DNA of 64,000 nucleotides. Origin: Hysterangium stoloniferum. Lineage: Eukaryota; Basidiomycota; Agaricomycetes; Hysterangiales; Hysterangiaceae. Position 1 is the first letter of the stretch. Every line of letters starts with the position of its first letter. The translations under genes and the position numbers were made by a program. The stretch covers positions 124,001 through 188,000 of the forward strand of contig WHVD01000125.1 of NCBI GenBank assembly GCA_015178975.1. The letters run 5' to 3'. The notes under the pieces were generated by a model. The model ran no database searches. It had not been told where the DNA came from and saw only the letters and a program-made list of their open reading frames with translations. Shown one piece after another: positions 54,586-64,000 of this stretch.

Positions 54586-55350
54586 ATGAACCCCAAACCT
54601 ATACCTGGCATATGTGAAGATTGTATAATGGAGAAACATTCTCATTGTCCTTTGTACATGAATGATAATTGCAAATCAGAAATTGGCAAACATATATACA
54701 TTGATCTGTGGGGACTATCAAAGGTTAGATCAGTCAAGGGGAAACTGTACATTATGACCAATGTCAACAATTTTTCTGGATATATTGATTTCCTTGCAGA
54801 AAGCAGGCTGAGATGAGTCTGAAGGTGCTAAAACAAAGTATTGTTTTGACAGAGTGACAGACCAAACACCAAGTATGGTGAATACACACAGATGAAGACA
54901 TAGAGCTCTGTAATACATTATAGGGTGAGCATCTTGCAGCACAAGGTATTGTACATGAGACTACAACAGCATTACTCCTCCCAGTTGAATAGTATAGCTG
55001 AATGAGCCCACCACTATGTATTCTCAAATGGGTACATATCCTGCTCCATGAAATGGAACACCCTCGTGTCAACTGTGATATATCTTCACAATTTCATCCT
55101 GATAACCCCATTTGAACTGTGGTACCAAAATAAACCCAACATGTCTCACCTTTGTCCAGTTGGATGCAATGCATATGCTAAGATATCTATTGACACTGGT
55201 GGCAGTTTGAGCAAACTTGATCCTTGATCCATCAAAATGATTGTTTTGACCTGTGCTTCCTCATGTATATAAGGGCCTTTCTTTTGTCCACTATTGAACA
55301 AGCAATTTGGTTGTATCTCAAACTTGAAGCTCATTCTTAAGTCAGAAGCT
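54586..55350 (+). pseudogene. copia integrase fragment
   Basis: GAG-pre-integrase/integrase start GICEDCIMEKHSHCPLY, then IYIDLWGLSKVRSVKGKLYI (first catalytic Asp), and further along FELWYQNKPNMSHLCPVGCN and NAYAKISIDTGGSLSKL, the conserved copia integrase-to-linker region. Many stops and frameshifts. No RT follows; the sequence gives way to LTR-like DNA by about 55400. Confidence 0.8.
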
Positions 55351-55603
55351 TATACAAGTCTTACTCAAAGTCTTACTCCTATGGCCAGTAAGGGATACTG
55401 TAGTGTCTCTTATTGTTGAAGCTCTACATTCTACGACATTGGGCTTACATCAGCCTTTGTATCATATCTGATTACATAATACAAGATCCAATTTCTAGCC
55501 TCTCACTCTAAGTGTGTTTGGTTATAGACTGGTATCAAGAATGACTGTGTTAAGTGACCATCATAAAGACTTGACTGTTGCATGCAGGTTATTAGATATA
55601 TTC

Positions 55604-55876
55604 CTAGGAGGATAGTCACACTTCATTGAATATACAAAATTTTATGGAAAAGTCCTGATATGTTTAAGTAAGACTATTTCCTTTGGCTATGACTATATGT
55701 TTTAGGAGTTTATATTTCATTACCCCAAAATTTCATCTTTAAAACTTGTATACTCTTTTAAAATATGCACAAATGTCATGGTTAACGAAAGTTATTTGGG
55801 TTATGATTGAATCTTTGGGATGAGATGCATTCTCTAGTATCTCTGTGACTTTTAAAATGTCCACAAACATTATAGT
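55604..55876 (+). repeat. LTR-like block, inverted copy of 58080-58330
   Basis: Matches the complement of 58080-58330 (GAGGATAGTCAC..., TTTTAAAATGTCCACAAACA). It is cut off on the right by a family D LTR fragment at 55877. Confidence 0.65.
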
Positions 55877-56065
55877 TGTGAAGAGTGGTGGATGTTCTGA
55901 CCATTCTATATACGAAGAAATGAGTAGAAGGGGAGGAAGAATGATTTGAGTGGAGGCCCTGACTGATACAGTTCAAGGCCAGAAGTGTTAGATAGCTCAG
56001 ATAATGCTACCTATATGGTAGCTGACATGTTACCCTGATCACTGCTCACTGTAGACCTAGGAGGG
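55877..56065 (+). mobile_element. Family D LTR, 3'-truncated
   Basis: Starts TGTGAAGAGTGGTGG and follows 41460-41700 with an internal deletion. It ends abruptly at the start of the next LTR (56067). Confidence 0.7.
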
Positions 56066-56066
56066 T

Positions 56067-56198
56067 GTTTATAATTACTATAATCTCAAATATTTACTAA
56101 TAAAAGTCTTATTTTTACAAAACTCCATCTTTAAATAGTAATATCTATTCTGAAACAATTATATCATTAAAAATCAACCATCGGGGATGGTGCTCCAT
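56067..56198 (+). mobile_element. LTR family F, left part (split by Tc1)
   Basis: Starts TGTTTATAATTACTATAATC. After the Tc1 element (56203-57748) it continues at 57751; the uninterrupted order (CTCCATRTTACATCTTA) is seen in the inverted copy ending at 58493. Confidence 0.7.
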
Positions 56199-56202
56199 AT
56201 TA

Positions 56203-57748
56203 CAGTGACTCACAAAACCTTTCCAATGTTTGGAGTTTGCATATTGGCAAACTGCTACCAGGGGAGAGAAAATAGCAAACAATTTCAAAAATTCACACTG
56301 GATAGCTAAACATGTATAGAATCATGGTCTAGAGTATTATTACATAATATGAATTTTTGGGTATGCTACAAAGAGTTCAGTCAGGCCTGCTCATTGGAAA
56401 GATTTTGTGGCTGATGATTTTGATACAATATATACTATATAAACTGGCCAAATCACATGTCTTTGTTGACCTATAGTCAATTTTGATATAGCAATCCATC
56501 ATGCACTCCCTCTCTCCTGCTCAACAACAATATATTATCTCTATACTTGAAGCTGGCCATTCCACTCCATCCATTGCCTCAATCACTGATTTTGGCATTG
56601 GTACTATCTCCAGACTTTGCTCTAAGCATCTTCCTACCCTTCCCAAATCAACTGGAGGTTGTCCCAAGAAGCTCTCTGCTACCAACATCTGTCATGCAGT
56701 CCATCTAATCACATCTGGAAAGGCTGAAACTACAGTGGACATAGCCCAGAAACTTCAGACCATCACCAACAACCCTATTTCAGCTGAGACAGTTCAGAGG
56801 AGCTTGAAGAAAGCAGGGGTGAAAGCAGTTGTGAAGAAGAAGAAGCCACTTTTGTCCAAGAGACAAGAGGCTTGACTTTGCTTTGGCCCACCAGCACTAG
56901 ACTTTAGATGACTGGAGGAGGGTTGTGTGGTCTGATGAGACTAAAATAAATCGCCTTGGCTCAGATGGGAGGAAATGGGCATGGAAAAAGACTGGGGAAG
57001 GCCTGAATGAGAGGCTTGTTCAAGGGACAGTGACGTTTGGTGGAGGATCAGTCATGGTTTGGGGGTGCTTCATGTGGGAGGGTGTGGGATATGCCACTAG
57101 GATTGAGGGTAGAATGGATGGGGAACTTTACAGGACCATCTTGGATGAAGACCTCCAAAACAGCATCAGGTATTACCAGTTGGACCCTGCTAAAATCATC
57201 TTTCAGCAGGATAATGATCCAAAACATACCTGCAAAAAGGCAAAGGAATGGTTTGAAAATAATGGAATGACTGTCCTACCATGGCCTGCCCAATCCCCAG
57301 ACCTCAATCCAATTGAGCATCTATGGGATTACTTGAAGAGAAAGCTGGGACAGTATGCCACTGCACCAAGTGGGATTCTGGAGTTGTGGGAGAGGATAGA
57401 GAAGGAGTGGGAAGATATACCAGCTTCTGAGTGTCAGAAGTTAATTGAAAGCATGCCAAGGAGGGTTGAGGCAGTCATAAAGGCCAAGGGAGGGTATACC
57501 AAGTATTAAAATATTGCATATATTGCATCATAATCATCAGCCACAAAACCTTTCCAATGAGCAGGCCTGACTAAACTATTTTTAGCATGCCCAAAAATAC
57601 ATATTATGTAATAATATTCTAGGCCACGATTCTATACATGTTTAGCTATCTAGTGTGAATTTTTGATCTTTTTTACTATTTTCTCTCCCCTGGTAGCAGT
57701 TTGCCAATATGCAAACTCCAAACATTGGAAAGGTTTTGTGAGTCACTG
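56203..57748 (+). mobile_element. Tc1/mariner element (1546 bp), nearly intact
   Basis: Terminal inverted repeats of ~230 bp begin CAGTGACTCACAAAACCTTT and are flanked by TA (56201-56202, 57749-57750). The transposase gene needs one frameshift and one stop corrected, so this is the youngest-looking of the three Tc1 elements in the window. Confidence 0.95.
56501..57509 (+). pseudogene. Tc1 transposase, DD34E, one frameshift and one stop
   Basis: ATG at 56501. The first 124 codons hold two helix-turn-helix-like regions (PAQQQYIISILEAGHSTPS and later ISAETVQRSLKKAGVKAV). A one-base frameshift near 56865-56875 and TAG at 56898-56900 (Trp expected) precede the catalytic domain: VVWSDETKINRLGSDG (first Asp), FQQDNDPKHT (second Asp) and PWPAQSPDLNPIEHLW (Glu), ending KAKGGYTKY before TAA at 57507-57509. 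The spacing of about 34 residues between second Asp and Glu fits DD34E. It would cut and paste at TA sites. Confidence 0.92.
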
Positions 57749-57750
57749 TA

Positions 57751-58493
57751 CATCTTATTTTATCCACTAAAGTATATATATTTATATTGTTTGTTGTAAA
57801 ATAAATATTTAATCAAATTCAGCCTATCAGATAATATTCTGGAGAATAAGGAAATATTAATATTTATCTTGTATCTGACAAAAGTTAGTCAAACAAACAT
57901 ATATAGATTATCCTTTTGGGGATAAATTCCACAACATGGATTGGTTGGCCAGATAGTTCTGGTTAACTTTCTAAACCAAATTAATTTAAATTATATGAAC
58001 TATATTTGAAAGTTTGCATAATATACAAGAGAATCCATCTTATCCCAAAGATTAAGTCATAACCCGAGTAATTTTGGTTAACTATAATGTTTGTGGACAT
58101 TTTAAAAGTCATGGAGATACTAGAGAATGTATTTTATCCCAAAGATTAGGTAACAACCCAGATAATCTTGTATAACCATGACATTTGTGCATATTTTAAG
58201 GGAGTGTACAAGTCTTAAAGATGAAGTTTTGGGTTAATGAAATATAAATCCCTAAAACATGTAGTCATAGCCAGGAGAAATAGTCTCACTTACAAATATG
58301 AGGAGCTTTTCATAAAATTTTGTGTATTCAATGAATTGTGACTATCCTCCTAAGATGTAACATGGAGAACTATTTCTGAGGGGTGTTTTTTGATGATATA
58401 ATTGTTTCAGAATGGATATCACTATTTAAAGATGGAGTTTTGTAAAAATAAGACTTTTAATAGTAAATATTTGAGATTATAGTAATTATAAAC
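57751..58493. repeat. LTR family F right part and inverted F copy
   Basis: 57751 onward continues the plus-oriented F LTR. 58493 back to about 58080 is a second F-type LTR in inverse orientation, starting TGTTTATAATTACTATAATC on the minus strand. Unit AGACTTAATCTTTGGGATAA-like segments are repeated (58035-58075, 58135-58150). Confidence 0.6.
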
Positions 58494-58539
58494 ACCCTCC
58501 ATAAGTGTCATTTGCCATTTGGATTTTCTTTGGGGTTTT

Positions 58540-59398
58540 ATATGCCATAAAATTGTGTAAGTCACACATACTCAGCACATAATGTCCTGATGCTGCAGAA
58601 TCCAAGAAATATCTATATTGCACACTCTCCTTACTCAAGAAGAACATGTATTTGACAGCAGTAAATATACCCCTGCTTGTGATAGAAGGGGAAAATGTAC
58701 TCCCAGATGAGTCATCCGTTTTCTTATTTAGGTTCTTCTGATTTTTGGATTGCTGAGCAAATCTTTGTTTTCTTTTAGGACAATCCCTTACCCAATGTGA
58801 TTATTGATGACTTCTTCAACAGTGTCAACATCATAATTGATTGTTGTTGACATTATATCAAAATCCTCAGGCAGCATACTCATGCATAAACTGAGATAAT
58901 CAGCATTTGTGATAGCATGTCTGGCCTCCAACAATTTGAGCCTAATGGAATCCATCTGGGCCTTGGATTTGATGATACCTGTCCCATCATAACGCATATG
59001 AACAAGCTCTGAAAGTAGTTCCACTCGACTATTGGCCAATCATGTCCCATAAGTAGTCTTCAAAGTTTCCCATACATTAAATGGATTACTATCCACCATT
59101 GTAGCCACCCTGGGCTCGTCTTCAATACACAGCAAAATCTCGCTGTAGGCCCTCTTCTTTCGAAGCTCCCATGCCTCCTCAATTTCAAGGTCCTCCTTTG
59201 TAGGAACCTTTGAATCTGTGCATACAGATCCACCAGTTCTCCAGTTATGACTTTCCATTTGTCTAACAACTCAAGCACAGTTTTCATACTCACATTCCAT
59301 GTAAAATAATTGTCATTGTGTAACTTTGGGAAAACCTGGTAAGCACTCCCAGTGCTTATTTCATAATCCTTAATCTTGTCGAGAGTGGTCATTTTCAT
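58540..59398 (-). pseudogene. copia Gag and protease start, broken
   Basis: From 59398: VFPKLHNDNYFTWNVSMKTV (copia Gag start), a frameshift, then EAWELRKKRAYSEILLCIED and PFNVWETLKTTYGT, then SLCMSMLPEDFDIMSTTINY. Protease core FLDSAASGHYVL lies near 58605-58570. The zinc knuckle around 58750 is partly lost. A primer site GGTTATGGGCCCC lies upstream (59461-59448). Confidence 0.8.
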
Positions 59399-59447
59399 GA
59401 TTTTTCAAAGAGGACTCATTAATTGGATGTTATTAATATGAAGAGCT

Positions 59448-60240
59448 GGGGCCCATAACCTAAAGGTGTTTTAAGTATCTCAGCAGTTAAATATTTGCTC
59501 TATTATGGAGGTTGTCCGTAATCATTATAATATTAAATGTTTACTAATAAAAGCAAAATTGCTACAAAAATCCATCTTTAAACAGTGACATATCCTCTGA
59601 GAGTATTATATTGTTAACCACCAATCATAAGAAACAATTCTTCATATTACATCCTAAATAATTCAGAGTCAATTAATAGAACCTATTGTATATAGTTTTC
59701 CAATTTATGTAAATACTTGCTAATACTTTTGTTGTTAATTTGTTTTTTAAAAACTAAACTGTAGTTATTTTCTAGTAAAATATATGAGATGTCATTAGAA
59801 ATTTTTCATCCTATGGCCTTCTTTATTAAGTGAAATTACCTATATATTCTGGGTATGTTGAATCGAGTAGAAATCTGTTCAGATTGACAGATCTATTCTG
59901 AAGTAATACATATGTATTTAGAGGTGCCAATGATATACATATGCATGGAATGGACTATCTAAAGGTATCTATTTTTTAAAAGTATTAGTGTTTCAAACTA
60001 CTAATTTTTTTCATTGTCTACTCATGTCCTCAAAGATTCTTTAGTTTGTAATGTATGAGAGAGTTTAAAACTTTTTGAAAGTTTTAAAAACCAAATTATG
60101 TTTGAATCACATCCCAGATGTTTAAATGACCTTTAGAGTATATTAGAATTTGGTATACTTAATAGTTTTCAGATATCCTCCTATACAACACCTAAAGATA
60201 TTTTAAGTACTAAATACATATGATATGTAAGTTTTACTTT
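59448..60240. repeat. Primer-binding site and LTR-like arm of a large inverted repeat
   Basis: 59448-59461 is the complement of AGGTTATGGGCCCC, next to the copia gag. 59508-60170 is the inverted counterpart of 53470-54117, beginning near TGTCCGTAATCATTATAAT (59516). Confidence 0.6.
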
Positions 60241-60289
60241 ATAATGAGGCAATCAGCAGATCACTTACTTTGCCAGATTTACCACAGCA

Positions 60290-60480
60290 CAGGGTAGGGC
60301 CCCCACCCCACACCCCCACTGGTCCCGGGAGTGTGGTGGGACCTGACCTGACCTGACCCAGCTCTGCTCGGGACTTAGCTGGCCAGCCAGTCACTGCACA
60401 TGACCTGACCTGGTCTGAAAGTGGGTGTGCATTCATTTCCCCCCCACACACACCACAGTCTCACCAGCACTCTCACCACC
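60290..60480. repeat. GC-rich, CA- and GACCT-rich patch
   Basis: Short tandem words (GACCTGACCTGACCTGACC near 60340; CACACACCAC and CACCACCACC runs to 60495) stand out against AT-rich surroundings. Similar GGCC/GACCTG-rich patches occur at 24890, 26640 and 31530. Confidence 0.5.
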
Positions 60481-60542
60481 ACCACCCCCACCACCCAAGG
60501 TTAGGGGCACTAACAGGAGGCTCACTCGGCTTGGATCGACTT

Positions 60543-60770
60543 GGAATTAATGCAACACCATTGCATTCATAAATGGGAATCCAAGTAAGTTTTCGATGTC
60601 CTCTCTATACTGTACATGACTACTAATTAACTCGAAGTCATTGGAATTCCAAGCCTAATTAGTGCAATACCATTGCATTCAGAAAAAGGGAATCCAAATA
60701 AGTTTTTGATGTCTTCTCTATACTATACATGACTGCTAATTAACTCAAAGTCATTGGCATTCCAAGCCTC
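60543..60770 (+). repeat. Two direct repeats of ~115 bp
   Basis: 60540-60655 and 60656-60770 share the order CAACACCATTGCATTCA, GGGAATCCAAGTAAGTTTT, TACATGACTACTAATTAACTC, AAGTCATTGGAATTCCAAGC with about 90% identity. Function unknown. Confidence 0.85.
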
Positions 60771-63071
60771 CAAGGGGACATAGTTGTCCACTCCACTCCC
60801 CATTTCAGCAAACTCGGCACTTCTAAGCCCTTCCTTTCCTTCACAAATGGCTTTCTGAGTTGAATACCCTATCAACTGTCAGCTCATCAGTTGTTGAAAT
60901 CACATCAGATCTGCAACATGCAAACTACGAAGTCCCTGTTTCTTGGGGAGTCAGATTCTATTGGAAATTCCCAGTAAGAATATTTCTAACTTTGTTCTCC
61001 ACATGTTGGAACAAAGGAGAGTACTCAATTGTGGACCATCTAACAGATTTTATATAATTTTGTAATCCCATCAAATTCCAGGATGTGAATGGGATTTTAA
61101 ATTGATTGATTACATAGATGTTCTATGTGATGTTAAATCCTGCAACCACATCCAGGAGTTTTCTGGATTTTTAATTGGATTATCCTCTGACAAGTCACAG
61201 GAAAGATAAAGAGATACAGAATCCCACTAGACTACACAAAATTAAAGGAGTTTATATTTAATGATATGGTCAATGCTTAAAAGATCCTATGTACACCTGA
61301 TCACCCTCCACCTACCTTTTGTATCCTTAACCAATTTTAAATCTTATAAGGAGTGTAATGTATTAGCCTTATTTTAATACTATTTTCCAAAAAAGGAGTC
61401 CAATGCTCTATCAAAATGTGCAAATACTCAATTCACTGCAAGGTAAAATAATTTAAGTATTTGATATTAATCAGTGGCAGCCTTGGTAGACTTAGAACCC
61501 CTGAAGTCAAGAGTTTACTTGAATATATGCACCCTACTTCACAAAGAAGGTTTTGAGAGCTGCTTGTGCAAGCTTGTTCTTTTTCTGTGACAACAACTAC
61601 TAGAATAAGAATAACAATTTACTGATTCCAAAGCTAAATTTAACTTCAATTCTAGCTAGTTTATATATATTTTATACTATTTATCAAACAGTAAAAATAT
61701 TTATAAACAGGTCAAAAGATTAGATATAGAATAAAACACTATTTGGTTAATATATGCTTTATTTATACTAACCTACAGGGTCTACTGTGATACTAACTTA
61801 TCAGGATCTTAATGTAGTCTTAAGGATCTTGCAAAGATATTCTCAGTATTTATTTATGTGAATATGCTTAACTGATTCACAATAAATGAGCAATGGAACA
61901 GGGATTATTTGCAATGTAATAAACAATCAAATTACTCAACTAGAGGTGACTGAAGTCTTAGACTACAAATAACAATGTAAAGAAAACTAATAATCAGTAC
62001 TCAATTAAGAGGTGATTATAGTATAGGATTAATACCAGAAGCTCAACAAGAGGTGGCAGGGAATCCTGATTGTAGGATTATAGTCAAATTACTCAACAAG
62101 AGGTGACTGAGAATCCTGATTGGTGTCAGAAGCTCAACAAGAGGTGGGAATAAACTGCTTGCTGCAGTGACACATAGATGTGGTGTATATAAATGGGTTG
62201 ATAAAATTGGTTATATTTCATGGCTGGAGCAGAGCTCCTTATATACACTGAGATCTGAGACATTTAGAGACATATTGAACTTTATTTCTATCCTATTTTA
62301 GCTATTTTACTTGGAATGTTTTAGACATTTCCACCATTCTCTATTGTAGCATATATGATGACATAATATATGTCATAATATTCCCGCACTAGTGTGCATG
62401 TGATACCCATCACACCTTGTGACTGTTATGTGCTTTTGTGACGATTGTCACTTGTTGTAACGACTGTCACTTGGTGTGACAACTGTCACTCATTGTGACA
62501 GTCACTTGTTGTGATAAATTTTCCCGTGTGTTGTGTAATAAGCATCAGGTGGCTGGTTTGAAGATATATAGTTAAAAAAGAATAAAAGTAGAAATTTCAT
62601 AGTCTACTCAGATTTTTAGATAAAAATACAAAATAATTTATTTGCATAATTTCGAGATAAATCAAAGGAATACTGTACAATTTTACCATAGTGATATAAG
62701 TACATTTTAAGAGCCTTTGTTAAGAATTTCGTTTTGGGGAAATTGAGAAAAAACCTTAGAAATACATGACAAGGAGCCAATAGAGTTTATTAGAGTTTAT
62801 ATAAGATAAGGCTCTACTACAGATCCTAAAATATTTTGGAGAGAGGGGTTTTCCCAGTGTACTACATGTATATAATAGTATATTTGAGAGGAGATTGAAC
62901 ATTTGATCCTTATTGCATCTTTTCAAGACATTCTGTCTCACCTTTTTCATACAAGCACTTACTTCTACAATACTCATTATACATAATAAGGACCTGTCCA
63001 TCAACAAAATACTCCCTGACATCCACAACAGTCAATGCCATTGCTGTTGCACCAGACTATGCATTCTGTCT
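60771..63071. other. AT-rich noncoding DNA with simple repeats
   Basis: No gene is supported. Imperfect repeats of ACTCAACAAGAGGTGACTGA occur at 61930-62150. A 19-20-bp tandem repeat (GTGACGACTGTCACTTGTTG) lies at 62438-62515. The ORF at 60860-61057 has no recognised content. Confidence 0.5.
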
Positions 63072-63076
63072 GACAT

Positions 63077-63765
63077 TATTAAGTTGCATGCCGGGAGGTC
63101 TGAAATCTGACACGGTCCGAATGGAAGGATGTGGCTTCAGCTTGTGCGCTGCACCCTTGCAAAGTTACCATCAGTTGTCCTTAAATTTCGAACATGCGAG
63201 AACTTAACTATCAGGAATCTGAACAGTGGTTGAACTGTCGGATCCCTGGATTGGTAGAAAGCAGAGAGAGAGGGAAAGAGAGAGAGGATTGGAAGTCCGA
63301 GAGAAGAGCAAAGAACTAGTAGGAGTAACTTAGTCAATATTCTGATTTCCTAGTAGCTACATTACAGCAGGTTTATATATATATGAGTTATCAGTGTCTA
63401 GAAAATACTAACTGAGGGAAGAGTGGAAATACTAATGACAAATAAACTTGACCAAGAACAGGAAGGTTACAATTAAGTTGGAGGCTGTGAATAACCGAGG
63501 TTGATAACTACAAAAAAGGAAACAGTCCACAGTACATATGACATAGGTGAGACATAGAATAAATGGATCATCAAAGGCTAAAGGGACATATCAGAGTATA
63601 GCCAGATAGTACAAGGATAATTTGACAGGGGCTGTAGCAGGGTTTGATCACCATGAGGGTGTACATCAGTGTTGGGTTTACTGACAGTGGCCAATATGGC
63701 AATGTGACAATAACTTGAGGTGATAGCATCATTGGATATCTTCAGGTTGCGACACAGTCATAACA
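63077..63765 (+). mobile_element. Solo LTR (689 bp), GACAT duplication
   Basis: Runs TATTAAGTTGC to CACAGTCATAACA with exact GACAT at 63072-63076 and 63766-63770. The first base pair reads TA instead of TG, a G-to-A change. The GGCTTCAGCTT motif lies at 63133-63158. Related to family B in orientation and ends. Confidence 0.88.
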
Positions 63766-63770
63766 GACAT

Positions 63771-64000
63771 GTTCAGATGATAAGACCTAGGTATGAGATA
63801 CTGTGAGATTGGAAAGGAATGTTGTTAAGTTTTGAGACAAAGAATACAAAAGGATTGAGTCTGTATATGCAGCTCAGTGAGTGAATAACTTTCACTATTT
63901 ATTATAGTACCTGTATATGTTACAACTGGAAAACCTGCCAGACTCTGGGCACTAACCTATATGCCTCCACACCCTACATACACCAGTCTGTGATGTATTA
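63771..64000. other. Noncoding end of window
   Basis: Nothing recognisable was found in the last 230 bp. Confidence 0.4.

Noticed and set aside
62438-62515. Repeated GTGACGACTGTCACTT as a possible regulatory or CRISPR array
   Set aside because: Simple tandem repeat of about 20 bp with no spacers and no nearby gene.

Overview
The window is nuclear DNA from a filamentous fungus, most likely a basidiomycete of the Agaricomycetes type. The reasons are short GT-AG introns (about 50-110 bp), a fused PurK-PurE ADE2, Ty1/copia and chromovirus Gag proteins of the kind common in mushrooms, and strong CpG to TpG/CpA decay between transposon copies. The placement is inferred from sequence character only. 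Roughly four fifths of the 64 kb is transposon-derived, and many insertions are nested inside one another.

Two islands of ordinary host genes stand out. Island 1 (about 7.4-11.1 kb) has RSA3 (ribosome assembly, minus strand) and ADE2 (purine synthesis, plus strand) transcribed divergently from a 109-bp shared promoter, followed by a convergent coiled-coil protein of unknown function. ADE2 carries two compensating 1-bp indels near G runs. Island 2 (44.7-47.8 kb) has a six-hairpin-glycosidase-like gene (three exons, minus) and a metallo-beta-lactamase-fold hydrolase (two exons, plus), also divergent. A decayed copper amine oxidase fragment lies at 25.3 kb.

A third gene-like region (20.87-24.1 kb) is the most unusual part. 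A TATA box is followed by about twelve very small exons (23-99 nt). Two-exon units with their introns are tandemly duplicated, most early internal exons are multiples of three with phase-2 introns, and a branch-point/3' splice-site segment is duplicated. A diverged paralogue starts at 23,488. I do not recognise the encoded proline-rich protein, and the reading frame needs at least two corrections.

Transposon layout: 1-1.65 kb, truncated copia (minus). 1.66-7.06 kb, a modular repeat family R, with further copies at 26.8-31.0, 43.1-44.2 and 48.0-48.8 kb; the first copy contains a ~280-bp-arm hairpin and a solo LTR inside a solo LTR. 11.6-12.6 kb, pogo-type transposase. 13.1-19.3 kb, a copia element (minus) carrying four solo LTRs, two of them nested. 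31.8-42.9 kb, a chromovirus-type Ty3/gypsy element interrupted by a Tc1/mariner element and two solo LTRs. 49.6-52.5 kb, a Tc1-type element whose 5' half is replaced by a copia LTR/PBS/gag segment that itself holds a solo LTR. 53-60.2 kb, inverted copia/LTR fragments around another Tc1/mariner element. 63.1-63.8 kb, a solo LTR. Eight solo LTRs have exact 5-bp target-site duplications and one more has a near-exact pair, so the order of insertion can be read directly.

The host genes are unrelated housekeeping or metabolic genes that survive between transposon blocks; no operon-like cooperation is seen. No CRISPR array, rRNA gene or convincing intact tRNA gene was found.
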